Origin: Camelimonas fluminis
GTDB taxonomy: Bacteria > Pseudomonadota > Alphaproteobacteria > Rhizobiales > Beijerinckiaceae
DNA: 39,989 nt
Direction: 5' to 3'
Assembly (NCBI RefSeq): GCF_014656355.1
Contig: NZ_BNCG01000013.1
Coordinates: 18,182 to 58,170 of the forward strand
Positions within the stretch are counted from its first letter, which is position 1, and each line of letters begins with the position of its first letter. This document shows, one piece after another, positions 17,795 through 26,620 of the stretch. The notes beneath the pieces are model-generated. The model had not been told where the DNA came from. It did not search any database and saw nothing but the letters and a program-made list of their open reading frames with translations. A program made the translations under genes and the position numbers.

Positions 17795-19000
17795 ATGCGT
17801 GAACTTGACCTGCGCTCGGGCAATCCGGTGTGGCTGGCCGACGCGCCGGCGCGACCGGCCTGCCGGCGCTTGCGGCGCGACCTGGCGACCGACGTCCTGG
17901 TCGTCGGCATGGGTATTTCCGGGGCCATGGCGGCCGAGGCGTTGACCGGGGCCGGCCATCAGGTGGCGATGATCGACCGGCGCGGCCCGATGCTGGGATC
18001 GACGCCGGCCACCACCGCGCTCATCCAGTTCGAGATCGATACGCCGCTTACCACATTGACCCGGATGATCGGCCGGGAAAAAGCCGTGCGCGCCTGGCGT
18101 CGCGCCCGCCTCGCCGTCGGCAATTTGCGTGACCATATTCAGACGCTCGGGCTGGCCTGCCACATGCAGCCGCGGCAGACGCTGTATCTCGCCGGCAACG
18201 CGCTCACCGGCTCCGCCCTGCGCGCCGAAGCGGAAGCGCGCGCCGCCGCCGGCCTGCCGGCCCGCTATCTCACCGCATCGGAGTTGCAAGCGGGCTTTGG
18301 CATGGCGCGCGCCGGAGCCATCCTCTCCACGGGCAACCTGGCGCTCGATCCGCTGCGGCTGACCAATGGCCTGCTGCGCGCGGCGCGACAGCGCGGCGCC
18401 CGCTTCTTCGCCCCCGAGCGGATGATCGCCGCCGCCAGTCACCGCGGCCAGGTTGACGTGGCGCTGGAGTCCGGCCGCACGATCTCGGCGAAGCATGTGG
18501 TTCTCGCCACCGGTTACGAACTGCCGGACATGGCGCCGAAGGACCGGCACCGCATCATCTCCACCTGGGCCATCGCCACCCGCCCGCAGCCCAGAAGCGC
18601 GCTGTGGCCTGGCGAGGCGCTGATCTGGGAGGCGTCTGACCCGTATCTGTACCTGCGGACCACCCGCGACGGACGCGTGATCTGCGGCGGCGAGGACGCG
18701 GACTTCACCAATGAAGAGCGGCGCGACGCGCTGACCGGCGAAAAAACCCGCCGGATCAGTGAGAAACTTGCCAAACTGCTGCCGGACATTGATGCGACGC
18801 CGGAATTCCGCTGGGCCGGCAGTTTCGGCGACACCACCACCGGCCTGCCGCTGATCGGCCCCCTGCCTGGAACGCCGCGAATTTTCTCGCTGATGGGTTA
18901 TGGCGGTAATGGCATCACCTTCTCGCGCATCGGCGCGGAGCTGATTGGCGCCGCCCTGGCCGGCGGCGAGGACGCCGACGCGGATATTTTTGCCCATTAA
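17795..19000 (+). CDS. FAD-dependent oxidoreductase (DAO/GlyDH fold)
   Basis: A 401-residue D-amino-acid-oxidase-like flavoprotein. The dinucleotide-binding motif GMGISG is at residues 38-43 after TDVLVV, and the acidic residue that ends the second strand follows in VAMIDRRG. HVVLATGYELPDM and the C-terminal FAD loop GLPLIGPLPGTPRIFSLMGY, then GGNGITFSRIGAEL, fit the family. The ATG at 17795 follows GGCGGAGAGG, a good ribosome-binding site. Upstream starts in the same frame (for example 17741) are possible. Relatives include glycine and sarcosine oxidases and opine or proline dehydrogenase subunits. The substrate is unknown. It is divergent from the isochorismatase-family gene. Confidence 0.88.
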   Translation: MRELDLRSGNPVWLADAPARPACRRLRRDLATDVLVVGMGISGAMAAEALTGAGHQVAMIDRRGPMLGSTPATTALIQFEIDTPLTTLTRMIGREKAVRAWRRARLAVGNLRDHIQTLGLACHMQPRQTLYLAGNALTGSALRAEAEARAAAGLPARYLTASELQAGFGMARAGAILSTGNLALDPLRLTNGLLRAARQRGARFFAPERMIAAASHRGQVDVALESGRTISAKHVVLATGYELPDMAPKDRHRIISTWAIATRPQPRSALWPGEALIWEASDPYLYLRTTRDGRVICGGEDADFTNEERRDALTGEKTRRISEKLAKLLPDIDATPEFRWAGSFGDTTTGLPLIGPLPGTPRIFSLMGYGGNGITFSRIGAELIGAALAGGEDADADIFAH

Positions 19001-19092
19001 CCACCGCGGCGGTTAAATCCGCCGACGCCAGCGCGGGGACTGGAGCGGCGGCATAGGATGTCGGCGCATCACATCTGCAAGGACGACAAATC

Positions 19093-19506
19093 ATGGCGAC
19101 GATCCGGCTGCTTACCGTTGAAGAAGCTGACGGCATTCCTGAGGCGCGCGCGGTTCTGGACGATATTCGCGCCGTGCGCCAGTCGTCGTTCATCAACAAC
19201 TTCTGGCTGGCGCTGGCCAATCATCCGCCGCTGCTGGCGCGCATCTGGGGCGACGTGAAACAGATCATGACCGCGCCCGGAGCCATCGATCCGCTAACGC
19301 GGGAGATGATCTACATCGCTGTTTCCACCGCCAATAATTGCGCCTATTGCGTCCACTCCCACACCGCCGCCGCCAAAGCGAAGGGGATGTCCGACGCACA
19401 GCACGCCGAACTGCTGGCGATCATCGGCCTTGCCTCCCAGACCAACGCCCTGGCCAATGGCATGCAGGTTCCGGTCGACGCGGCGTTTCAGGCGCAGGAA
19501 GTCTGA
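19093..19506 (+). CDS. AhpD-like carboxymuconolactone decarboxylase-family protein
   Basis: A 137-residue all-helical protein. It has the redox motif CAYCVHSH, with C83 and C86 and the proton-relay H90, after LTREMIYIAVSTANN, as in AhpD-type peroxidase reductases. The central region, FWLALANHPPLLARIWGDVK, is typical of the peroxidase-related CMD family. It probably acts as a small alkylhydroperoxidase or disulfide reductase. It lies 92 bases after the oxidoreductase gene on the same strand. If that enzyme releases hydrogen peroxide, this protein could help remove it; this is inference. Confidence 0.9.
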   Translation: MATIRLLTVEEADGIPEARAVLDDIRAVRQSSFINNFWLALANHPPLLARIWGDVKQIMTAPGAIDPLTREMIYIAVSTANNCAYCVHSHTAAAKAKGMSDAQHAELLAIIGLASQTNALANGMQVPVDAAFQAQEV

Positions 19507-19693
19507 CCTGAACCTGCGGCCCCTGTGTCGTGACGGGCCGAACAGTTCGACGCGCCCGCGCCATGCTGTCCCCTGCGCCCGCGCCAATGCGAGCGGAGAG
19601 CGGCGCAAGAGGACGCCTGGGGAAAGCCCCGGTTGCCTTGCCGGGCCGGCTGCCCTATCCGGCGCAGATCACCCCGATTTCAGGAAGCACAAC

Positions 19694-20770
19694 GTGCCAG
19701 ATGCGCAACCGCCAGCAATGGAACTGTCTGAAGCCCCGGCCATGCTGGCGGTGCGCGGCGTGTCGCGCCGCTTCGGCGGCAAGCAGGCGCTGGACGCGGT
19801 TTCGCTGACGCTGGCGCCCGGCGAGATCATCTGTCTTGTTGGTCAGTCCGGCTGCGGCAAGTCCTCGTTGCTGCGCCTGATCGCCGGCGTCGATGCGCCG
19901 GACGCCGGATCGATCGTGCTCGATGGCGTGGAGATCGCCGGCCCCGGCGGCTTCGTCGAGCCGGAAGACCGCAATATCGGCTTCATGTTCCAGGATTACG
20001 CACTGTTTCCACACCTGACGGTGGCGGAAAATATCGGTTTCGGCCTTCGACGACTGCCAAAGGCCGAGGCCCGGCGGCGCACGGCCGAGGTGATGGCGCG
20101 CATCGGCGTCGCCGGCATGGCCGAGCGTTATCCACACACGCTGTCCGGCGGCGAGCAGCAGCGCGTCGCCCTGGCGCGAGCGCTGGCGCCGCAGCCCGTG
20201 CTGCTGCTGATGGACGAGCCGTTCTCCAACCTCGACCGGGGTCTGAGCGACCGGGTGCGGGCGGAAACGCTGGCCATTCTGCGCGCCCTCGGCACCGCCG
20301 CGATCATCGTGACCCATGATCCCGAAGAGGCGCTGGCGGCCGGCGACCGGGTGGCGCTGATGCAGGACGGTCGCGTGGCGCAAACCGGAACCGGACGCGC
20401 CATACACGATCAGCCCTGCTCGTTGTACGTCGCCGAATTTTTCCGGCCCTGCAACAGGCTGGCCGGCGTGGCGCGCGGCGGCCAGGTGGCGACGCCGCTG
20501 GGCGCCTTTCCCACCTCGCTGGCCGATGGCCAGGCCGCGATCGTCTGCATCCGCCAGCACGCGCTCAAGGTCGCGGCGCCGGGGGCCGGCGCGGCGGCGC
20601 AGGTGACCGGCAGCGTGTTTCTCGGCGACGTGGAGGAGCTGACCCTGCGCGTCGCCGGCGTTGACGGGCCCCTGGTGATGCGCGTGATGGGCCGCGCGCC
20701 GGCGCGCCCTGGGTATGCGCTTTCCATCGCTGTTGCGCCCGACGAAGCCATGGTCTTCCCCGCGATTTGA
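19694..20770 (+). CDS. fbpC: Ferric iron ABC transporter ATP-binding protein
   Basis: A 358-residue ABC ATPase energising Fe3+ import. With the GTG start (19694, AGGAAG six bases upstream), Walker A is GQSGCGKSS from G50, the signature LSGGEQQR is 150-157, Walker B LLLMDEP is 170-176, and the H-loop histidine is H208 in IIVTHDP. The Q-loop FMFQDYALFPHL is at about 97-108. The C-terminal 120 residues form the regulatory TOBE/OB-like domain typical of FbpC-like proteins. ATG starts at 19718 and 19742 are alternatives. It is followed 159 bases later by the binding-protein gene and then the permease gene, giving a complete iron transporter in the order ATPase, binding protein, permease. Confidence 0.93.
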   Translation: MPDAQPPAMELSEAPAMLAVRGVSRRFGGKQALDAVSLTLAPGEIICLVGQSGCGKSSLLRLIAGVDAPDAGSIVLDGVEIAGPGGFVEPEDRNIGFMFQDYALFPHLTVAENIGFGLRRLPKAEARRRTAEVMARIGVAGMAERYPHTLSGGEQQRVALARALAPQPVLLLMDEPFSNLDRGLSDRVRAETLAILRALGTAAIIVTHDPEEALAAGDRVALMQDGRVAQTGTGRAIHDQPCSLYVAEFFRPCNRLAGVARGGQVATPLGAFPTSLADGQAAIVCIRQHALKVAAPGAGAAAQVTGSVFLGDVEELTLRVAGVDGPLVMRVMGRAPARPGYALSIAVAPDEAMVFPAI

Positions 20771-20865
20771 CCATGGTGGAATAGATATGCGTTGAAAGCA
20801 GCGCCGTCATGTGTTTCAGGAAGGACGGGCGTCAATGTTTCCCGCTGCGCGAGAACATTGGCCAG

Positions 20866-20882
20866 TTTTGAATGATTCTACA
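20866..20882 (+). promoter_or_regulatory. Candidate iron control element (Irr box)
   Basis: The sequence TTTTGAA-TGA-TTCTACA agrees with the ICE consensus TTTAGAA-N3-TTCTAAA at 12 of 14 fixed positions. It lies 48 bases before the ATG of the iron-binding protein gene. Irr is the iron regulator of Rhizobiales and acts at such boxes. The match is read by eye; binding is not shown. Confidence 0.55.
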
Positions 20883-20929
20883 TTTGAAACTGACATGCTT
20901 TTACTGGAAATGGTCGGGAAGACGGCAAC

Positions 20930-21955
20930 ATGAAGAAGAGTGTTTCGATCCGCTCCGTCCTGCTCGGCGGCGTCATGCTGCTGGGCGGCGTCGCTGGCGC
21001 CATGGCCGCCGAGGTCAACATCTACACCACCCGTGAGCCGGGCCTGATCAAACCGCTGCTGGAGGCCTTCACCGCTTCCACCGGCGTCAAGGTCAACACC
21101 GTTTTCCTGAAGGACGGGCTGGCCGAGCGCGTGTCGTCCGAAGGCGCCAGTTCGCCCGCCGACATCCTGATGACCGTTGACGCCGGCCGCCTCGCCGATC
21201 TGGTGCAGAAAGGCCTGACGCAGCCGGTCAAATCGGCCGTGCTGGACGCCGCCGTGCCCGTCGCCCTGCGTGATCCGGACAACAACTGGTTCGCCTTCTC
21301 GGCGCGCGGCCGCGTGCTCTATGCGGCGAAGGATCTCGACCTGAAGGCCATCCGCTATGAGGATCTGGCCGACCCGAAGTGGAAGGGCAAGATCTGCATC
21401 CGCTCCGGCCAGCATCCCTACAACACGGCGCTGTTCGCCGCTTATCTGGCGCATCACGGGCCGGAGGCGACGAAGACCTGGCTGACCGGCCTGCGCAACA
21501 ATCTGGCGCGCAAGGCGGGCGGCGGCGACCGCGAAGTGGCCAAGGACATTCTCGGCGGCGTCTGCGAGATCGGCGTCGGCAATTCCTACTATGTCGGCCT
21601 GATGCGCTCCGGAAAGGGCGGGCCGGACCAGAAGACGTGGGGCGAGGCCATCAAGGTGATCCTGCCGACCTTCGAGAACGGCGGCACGCAGGTGAACGTC
21701 AGCGGCGCGGCCCTCGCCAGACACGCGCCGAACAAAGAAGCCGCCATCCGGCTGATGGAATATCTGGTCTCCGACGACGCCCAGAAAATTTACGCCGAGG
21801 CCAATTTCGAATACCCGGTGAAGGCCGGCGCGAAGCTCGACCCGATCGTCGCCACCTTCGGCGAGCTGAAGATCGATCCGATCCCGCTCACGGACGTGGT
21901 CAAGCGCCGCAAGCAGGCGAGCGAGATGGCCGAGGAAATCGGCTTCGACAAGTAA
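20930..21955 (+). CDS. fbpA: Ferric iron ABC transporter substrate-binding protein
   Basis: A 341-residue periplasmic iron-binding protein of the FbpA/FutA/IdiA type. The signal peptide (MKKSVSIRSVLLGGVMLLGG) is cleaved near AMA-AEVNIY (residue 27). The mature start VNIYTTREPGLIKPLLEAF is a hallmark of this family, and the paired iron-ligand tyrosines are in GNSYYVGLM near residue 220. A lysine-rich tail follows YPVKAGAKL. It captures Fe3+ in the periplasm and hands it to the permease encoded 345 bases downstream. The preceding gap has a candidate Irr box, so expression is probably iron-dependent. The start is clear, with an adjacent GGGAAGACGGC. Confidence 0.95.
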   Translation: MKKSVSIRSVLLGGVMLLGGVAGAMAAEVNIYTTREPGLIKPLLEAFTASTGVKVNTVFLKDGLAERVSSEGASSPADILMTVDAGRLADLVQKGLTQPVKSAVLDAAVPVALRDPDNNWFAFSARGRVLYAAKDLDLKAIRYEDLADPKWKGKICIRSGQHPYNTALFAAYLAHHGPEATKTWLTGLRNNLARKAGGGDREVAKDILGGVCEIGVGNSYYVGLMRSGKGGPDQKTWGEAIKVILPTFENGGTQVNVSGAALARHAPNKEAAIRLMEYLVSDDAQKIYAEANFEYPVKAGAKLDPIVATFGELKIDPIPLTDVVKRRKQASEMAEEIGFDK

Positions 21956-22300
21956 GCCTGCAAGCAAGCCTGAAGAGCGCGGCCCTGGAGCGCTTTCCGA
22001 CCAGACGGGATCGTCTGGTCGGTCAGAAATCGCCCAGAACAAGGGAAACTGGAGCACTTTCGGTGAAACCGGTTCACGGAACATGCTCCATCTCTTTCAT
22101 TTGACGCATTCTTTTCACGAAACGTGGGCTCCACTTTTCGCGAAAATGCGCCAGCCGCGTCCGCTGACGTTGCCATGACAGAAGCTCTCACCAGCGCCAC
22201 GCCGACGGCGGCCCCTGGAGCGCTTTCCAGCAAGGCGGACGCCGCCTTGCGTGACGAAGGCGCGTCAAGCCGGACAGGCAGAGGAAGCATCCGCTTCAGG
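21956..22300. other. Gap between fbpA and fbpB, mostly repeats
   Basis: It is largely occupied by two copies of the dispersed repeats (21984-22149 and 22213-22320). A coding frame reads through into the permease from 22124, but it is built of repeat sequence. No separate gene is seen. Confidence 0.6.
21984..22149 (+). repeat. Dispersed intergenic repeat, copy 2 (long form)
   Basis: The first half holds CCGACCAGACGG, a short loop and CGTCTGGTCGG, and ends GGGAAACTGGAGCA, matching 8352-8431 and 38119-38189. The second half (GGTGAAACCGGTTCACGG through TTCACGAAACGTGGGCTCCA) matches 27572-27674. A composite of repeat modules is the simplest explanation. Confidence 0.75.
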
Positions 22301-22320
22301 ATGAACGGGTTTTTCCCGAA
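22213..22320 (+). repeat. Dispersed intergenic repeat, related copy before fbpB
   Basis: CCTGGAGCGCTTTCCAGCAA, followed by GGCGGACGCCGCCTTGCG, shares the opening of copy 2. Its end, GCATCCGCTTCAGGATGAAC, runs into GGGTTTTTCC, reminiscent of the 13212-13312 copy. The permease start codon chosen here (22301) lies within this copy. Confidence 0.5.
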
Positions 22321-24010
22321 CCGCGCGCGCCCGGACGGGACGCGCCTGACCCGCCCCCAGCCCCTGCATCGCATGGCAGGGGCGCCCGGCCGCGTCTGGG
22401 TGACGGGCGCGGCGATCACCGCGTTGCTGGTCGCCCTTCCGGCGCTGGCACTGCTTTGGGAGGCGGCGCAGGGCTCGGCGGGCCTGTGGCCGCATCTGCT
22501 GGAGCACGTTATTCCCGACGCGGCGCTGCAAACGGCGGTCCTGCTGACGGGCGTCGGCGTGATGGTTACCGTGCTTGGCTGCGTCACGGCCTGGCTGGTC
22601 ACCGCGCATGAATTTCCAGGCCGGCGCATCTTTGAGTGGGCGCTGCTGCTGCCACTGGCGACGCCGACCTATATCGTCGCCTATGCCTATCTCGACCTGC
22701 TGCATCCCCTGGGCGCGGTGCAGGGAAGCATCCGCTGGCTGCTGGGCTACGCCAGCCCGCGCGACTTCCGCCTGCCGGATATCCGCTCGATGACCGGTTG
22801 CATCATCCTGCTTGGCTTTGTGCTGTATCCTTACGTCTATCTGACGACCCGGGCGATGTTCCTGACCCAGGCGGCCAATCTGGTCGAGGCGTCGCGCACC
22901 CTGGGAACCCGGCGCAGCCAGGTGTTCTGGCGGGTGGCGCTGCCGCTGGCCCGTCCGGCCATCGCCGTCGGCGTCAGCCTCGCCCTGATGGAGACGCTGA
23001 ACGATATCGGCGCTTCGGAATTTCTCGGCGTCAACACGCTGACCATTTCGATCTACACCACCTGGGTCACCCGCTCGGATCTGGCCGGCGCGGCGCAAAT
23101 CGCCCTGGTGATGCTGGCCTTCGTGCTCGTGCTGGTGATGGCGGAGCGCCATGCCCGACGCCGGCAGCGGTACTGGACCAGCCCGCAGCGCGCCCGCAGC
23201 CTGGCCCCAAGCCGATTGGGAACCGGGGCTGGCCTTGCCGCCGCCGGCTTCTGCGCCCTGCCGGTCATCGTCGGCTTTCTGGCGCCGGCCAGTTATCTGG
23301 CCGCCGAAGCATGGAAGCGCTTCCGCTTTGCCGGCCTGTCAGCGAGCATTCTCGGCGAAACCGTGACGACGGTGGCGCTCGCGCTCATCGCCACGCTGGT
23401 GACCCTGGCGTTGGGCCTGGTGGTGGCCTGGACCGCCCGCGCCGCGCCAGGACGCTTCACGGCGCTGCTGCAGCGCCTGTCCACCATCGGCTACGCCATG
23501 CCAGGCACGGTGGTCGCCATTGGCGTGCTGGTCCCGGTGGCGGCGCTGGACCGCTGGATCGACCAGACGGCGCAGACCTGGCTTGGCGTCGCCACCGGGC
23601 TGGCGCTGATCGGCTCGGGCGCGGCGCTGTGCTACGCTTATACGGTCCGGTTTCTCGCCATCTCGACCGGCTCTGTCGACGCCGGTTTCAGCCGCATTCC
23701 CCGCTCGCTGGACCACGCCGCCCGCAGCCTGGGCGAAAGCGTCACCGGGGTGTTCCGGCGCGTGCACCTGCCGCTGTCGGCGAGCGCCCTCGCCTCCGCC
23801 GGTCTGCTGGTGTTCGTGGACTGCATGAAGGAACTGCCCGCAACGCTGCTGCTGCGGCCGCTGAACATGGAGACCCTGGCCACGCATCTCTATGGCGAAG
23901 CGGCGCGCGGCTCCTATGAGGACGCCGCCCTCGCCGCGCTGCTCATCGTGCTGGTCGGCATGCTGCCGGTGATCGTGCTGGCGCGCATTGGCCGGCGCCA
24001 GGCCGAATAG
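22301..24010 (+). CDS. fbpB: Ferric iron ABC transporter permease (fused two-domain)
   Basis: A 569-residue inner-membrane permease with two tandem permease domains, each with an EAA-type loop: EASRTLGTRRSQVFWRVALP in the first half, LDHAARSLGESVTGVFRRVH in the second. It has about 12 hydrophobic helices, the first at WVTGAAITALLVALPALALL. The FbpB/FutB family is usually about 500-570 residues. The start is uncertain: frames run upstream to 22124 (ATG) and also offer 22175, but those codons lie in repeat-derived sequence and have no family counterpart. 22301 follows GAGGAAG at a long spacing; 22373 is another option. It works with the ATPase at 19694 and binding protein at 20930. It ends six bases from the convergent trhO gene. 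Confidence 0.9.
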   Translation: MNGFFPNRARPDGTRLTRPQPLHRMAGAPGRVWVTGAAITALLVALPALALLWEAAQGSAGLWPHLLEHVIPDAALQTAVLLTGVGVMVTVLGCVTAWLVTAHEFPGRRIFEWALLLPLATPTYIVAYAYLDLLHPLGAVQGSIRWLLGYASPRDFRLPDIRSMTGCIILLGFVLYPYVYLTTRAMFLTQAANLVEASRTLGTRRSQVFWRVALPLARPAIAVGVSLALMETLNDIGASEFLGVNTLTISIYTTWVTRSDLAGAAQIALVMLAFVLVLVMAERHARRRQRYWTSPQRARSLAPSRLGTGAGLAAAGFCALPVIVGFLAPASYLAAEAWKRFRFAGLSASILGETVTTVALALIATLVTLALGLVVAWTARAAPGRFTALLQRLSTIGYAMPGTVVAIGVLVPVAALDRWIDQTAQTWLGVATGLALIGSGAALCYAYTVRFLAISTGSVDAGFSRIPRSLDHAARSLGESVTGVFRRVHLPLSASALASAGLLVFVDCMKELPATLLLRPLNMETLATHLYGEAARGSYEDAALAALLIVLVGMLPVIVLARIGRRQAE

Positions 24011-24016
24011 GCTGGC

Positions 24017-25039
24017 TCAGCTTTCGCCGGAGCCGGCCTTCGCATCCGGGTCTCGCCCTTGCTGATCTTGCCCCTGCTCTTGCACAGCGCCCAGGTGCGC
24101 GGCGCCCCGCTTGCGCGCCAGCTGTTCCTGACGTTGACGCTCTGCCAGCGCCGCCCGGCGGGCGTCGTCCAGTTCATCATGGCACGCGGCGCAGCTGACG
24201 CCTTCCACATATTGCGGAGCGGCGCGATCGGCGGCCGACAGCGGCCGGCGGCAGGCGTGACACAAGGTGTAGTCGCCCTGGGCCAGGCCATGGCGGACGG
24301 TGACGCGCTGGTCGAAGACGAAGCAGTCGCCCTCCCAGAGGCTGTCAGTCTCAGGCACGGTCTCCAGATATTTCAGGATGCCGCCCTTGAGGTGGAAGAC
24401 CTGCTCCACGCCCTCGGCCTTGAGGAAGGCGGTGGCCTTTTCGCAACGGATGCCGCCAGTGCAATACATCGCCACCCTGGGCTGCCCGCCCGCGCCCAGC
24501 AGGCGTTCGCGCTCGGCGCGGAACCATTCGGGAAAGGCGCGAAACGTTTGGGTTTTCGGGTCGATGGCGCCGCGAAACGCGCCCACCGCCACCTCGTAAT
24601 CGTTGCGGGTGTCGATCACGATGGTTTCCGGATCGGCGATCAGCGCGTTCCAGTCCTGCGGCTCCACATAGGCGCCGACGTCCTGCAGCGGATCGATGTC
24701 CGGCTGGCCCATGGTGACGATCTCGGCCTTGAGCCGCACCTTCATGCGCCAGAACGGCATGACCCCGGCGCGGGAATATTTGATCTCCAGACCAGCGCAG
24801 CCCGGCAGGGCGCGCACATGATCGACGACCCGGGCGATGGCGGCGTCGGAGCCGGCGATCGTGCCGTTGATCCCCTCGCGCGCCAGCAGCAGCGTACCCT
24901 TGACGCCAAGGCCGCAGCACAGGCGCGCCAGCGGCTCGCGCAGCGCCGCATGATCGGCGAAGTGGGTGAAATGATACAGCGCCGCGACGCGAACGGGCGT
25001 TTCCTCACTGTGCTGCGTGGCGGAGCCTGCCCGGGTCAT
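24017..25039 (-). CDS. trhO: tRNA uridine-34 hydroxylase TrhO (rhodanese-like)
   Basis: A 340-residue protein of the YceA/TrhO family that hydroxylates U34 of certain tRNAs (ho5U). The N-terminal ferredoxin-like domain contains [18 protein letters not shown]. The rhodanese domain has the catalytic cysteine C193 in [12 protein letters not shown] later CHACRRPL (from C260) and CAACHDEL (from C283) look like a zinc-binding pair. The C-terminal end is charged and low-complexity. The start ATG overlaps the stop of the upstream ArsC-like gene by ATGA (25036-25039), so translation is probably coupled. It lies convergent with, and six bases from, the permease gene. Confidence 0.94.
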   Translation of the reverse strand: MTRAGSATQHSEETPVRVAALYHFTHFADHAALREPLARLCCGLGVKGTLLLAREGINGTIAGSDAAIARVVDHVRALPGCAGLEIKYSRAGVMPFWRMKVRLKAEIVTMGQPDIDPLQDVGAYVEPQDWNALIADPETIVIDTRNDYEVAVGAFRGAIDPKTQTFRAFPEWFRAERERLLGAGGQPRVAMYCTGGIRCEKATAFLKAEGVEQVFHLKGGILKYLETVPETDSLWEGDCFVFDQRVTVRHGLAQGDYTLCHACRRPLSAADRAAPQYVEGVSCAACHDELDDARRAALAERQRQEQLARKRGAAHLGAVQEQGQDQQGRDPDAKAGSGES

Positions 25040-25389
25040 GCGCCAAAGAATTCCTGATAGAGTTCGGGCTTGAATCCGACGATGATGCGCCCGTTCTGGA
25101 CCAGCACCGGGCGCTTGATCATCGACGGCTGGGCCAGCATCAGCGTGATGGCCCTGTCGGCGTCGATGTCGGCCCGTTCGCTCTCCGGCAGCTTGCGAAA
25201 GGTCGCGCCCGCCCGGTTCAGCAGCTTTTCCCAGCCGACCTGCTGCGCCCAGCCCCTCAGGGTCGCTGCGTCAACGCCGGCGGTCTTGTAATCATGGAAG
25301 GCGCAAGCGACGCCGTGGGCGTCGAGCCAGGCCCGCGCCTTCTTCATGGTGTCGCAATTGCGGATGCCATAAATGGTCGTGGCGGTCAC
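25036..25389 (-). CDS. yffB: YffB-type ArsC/Spx-family protein
   Basis: A 117-residue thioredoxin-fold protein. It begins (GTG at 25389, GGAG upstream) [20 protein letters not shown] with a single active-site cysteine at residue 12, as in Yff[11 protein letters not shown] and [16 protein letters not shown] follow, with the SIVIKRP-like segment [20 protein letters not shown]. This is the YffB subgroup of the ArsC family, which may use glutathione, and not a proven arsenate reductase. Its last codon overlaps trhO by four bases (ATGA), indicating an operon. It is divergent from the LhgO-like gene. The longer upstream frame to 25629 has no family match. Confidence 0.93.
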   Translation of the reverse strand: MTATTIYGIRNCDTMKKARAWLDAHGVACAFHDYKTAGVDAATLRGWAQQVGWEKLLNRAGATFRKLPESERADIDADRAITLMLAQPSMIKRPVLVQNGRIIVGFKPELYQEFFGA

Positions 25390-25486
25390 GCCTGTCTCCT
25401 GCAGGAATACGCTTTGACAAGAATATGCGTTGATACGCGCGCTGCTGCATACACCGGGCGGAGCCTGAAAACCACATGAAGGCGAC

Positions 25487-26620
25487 ATGAGCGCATATCG
25501 TACAGACGCGGTGGTGATCGGCGGCGGCGTGGTTGGCCTGGCCATCGCCCGCCAGCTGGCGCAGGCCGGCCACGAAACCATCGTGCTCGAACGCCACGCG
25601 GGCATCGGCCGGGAGACGTCATCGCGCAATTCGGGCGTGCTTCACGCGGGCGTCTATTACCAGCCGGGTTCACTGAAGGCGCAATTCTGTGCGCCAGGCC
25701 GGGCGATGCTCGCCCGCTACTGCGCCGACACGGGCGTGGAGGCGCGGTTTTGCGGCAAGTTGCTGCTGGCCAGCAATGAAGATGAGGCCGCGGCCCTGCC
25801 GGCGCTGCTGACGCGGGCCAAAGCCAATGGCGTGCGCGACATCGCCCTGCTCGAGGCCGCCGCCGCGCGCCGTCTGGAGCCGGAAATCGCCTGCGTCGCG
25901 GCGCTGTGGTGCCGCGACACCAGCATTGTCGACGCCCACGGCCTGATGCAGGCGCTTGCGGGCGACCTGACCGCCGCCGGCGGGGCGGTGGCGCTCGCGA
26001 CAGAGGCGGCGGCCATTGCCCGCGACGGCGACAGCCTGCGGTTGCTGACGAAGGAAGCTGGCGGCGCGGAGACGGAGCTGGTCGCGCCCATCGTCATCAA
26101 CGCCGCCGGCCATGGCGCGCCGGCGCTGGCGCGACGGACGGCGGGACTGGAGGCGCGGAGCCAGCCGCGACAATGGTTCGCCAAGGGCAATTATTTCGCT
26201 TTCACCGGCCACAATCCGTTCTCGCGGCTGATTTATCCCACCGGCGCGGCCGCGACCGGCGTCGCCGCCGGTCTCGGCGTACACGCCACGCTCGACCTTG
26301 GCGGCCAGCTCCGCTTCGGGCCCGATGTTGAATGGACGCAATCGGCGGACGACGTGCTGGTGGATCCAGCGCGCGCCACCTTGTTCGAAGCCGCCGTCCG
26401 CGCCTGGTGGCCGGGATTGCCGGATGGCGCGCTGGCCCCCGCATGGGCTGGGGTGCGACCCAAGTTGCATGGCCCGGGCGCGGCGGCGCCGGATTTCCGC
26501 CTGGACGGCCCGGCGCAACACGGCGTTGGCGGGCTGGTCAACCTGTTCGGCGTCGAGAGCCCCGGCCTCACCGCCTGCCTCGCCATCGCCGCGCGCGTCG
26601 CGGCGATGGCGAACAGCTAG
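25487..26620 (+). CDS. FAD-dependent oxidoreductase, LhgO (L-2-hydroxyglutarate oxidase)-like
   Basis: A 377-residue flavoprotein with an N-terminal Rossmann motif, VIGGGVVGLAIARQLAQ (residues 10-26), and ETSSRNSGVLHAGVYY, the active-site segment of L-2-hydroxyglutarate dehydrogenases. PEIACVAALWCRDTSIVDAH, GNYFAFTG, FSRLIYP and the final GGLVNLFGVESPGLTACLAI are family features. It likely oxidises L-2-hydroxyglutarate to 2-oxoglutarate and feeds electrons to the quinone pool. It is divergent from yffB-trhO, and the two promoters share about 97 bases. LhgO versus a close DAO relative cannot be settled from sequence alone. Confidence 0.88.
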   Translation: MSAYRTDAVVIGGGVVGLAIARQLAQAGHETIVLERHAGIGRETSSRNSGVLHAGVYYQPGSLKAQFCAPGRAMLARYCADTGVEARFCGKLLLASNEDEAAALPALLTRAKANGVRDIALLEAAAARRLEPEIACVAALWCRDTSIVDAHGLMQALAGDLTAAGGAVALATEAAAIARDGDSLRLLTKEAGGAETELVAPIVINAAGHGAPALARRTAGLEARSQPRQWFAKGNYFAFTGHNPFSRLIYPTGAAATGVAAGLGVHATLDLGGQLRFGPDVEWTQSADDVLVDPARATLFEAAVRAWWPGLPDGALAPAWAGVRPKLHGPGAAAPDFRLDGPAQHGVGGLVNLFGVESPGLTACLAIAARVAAMANS

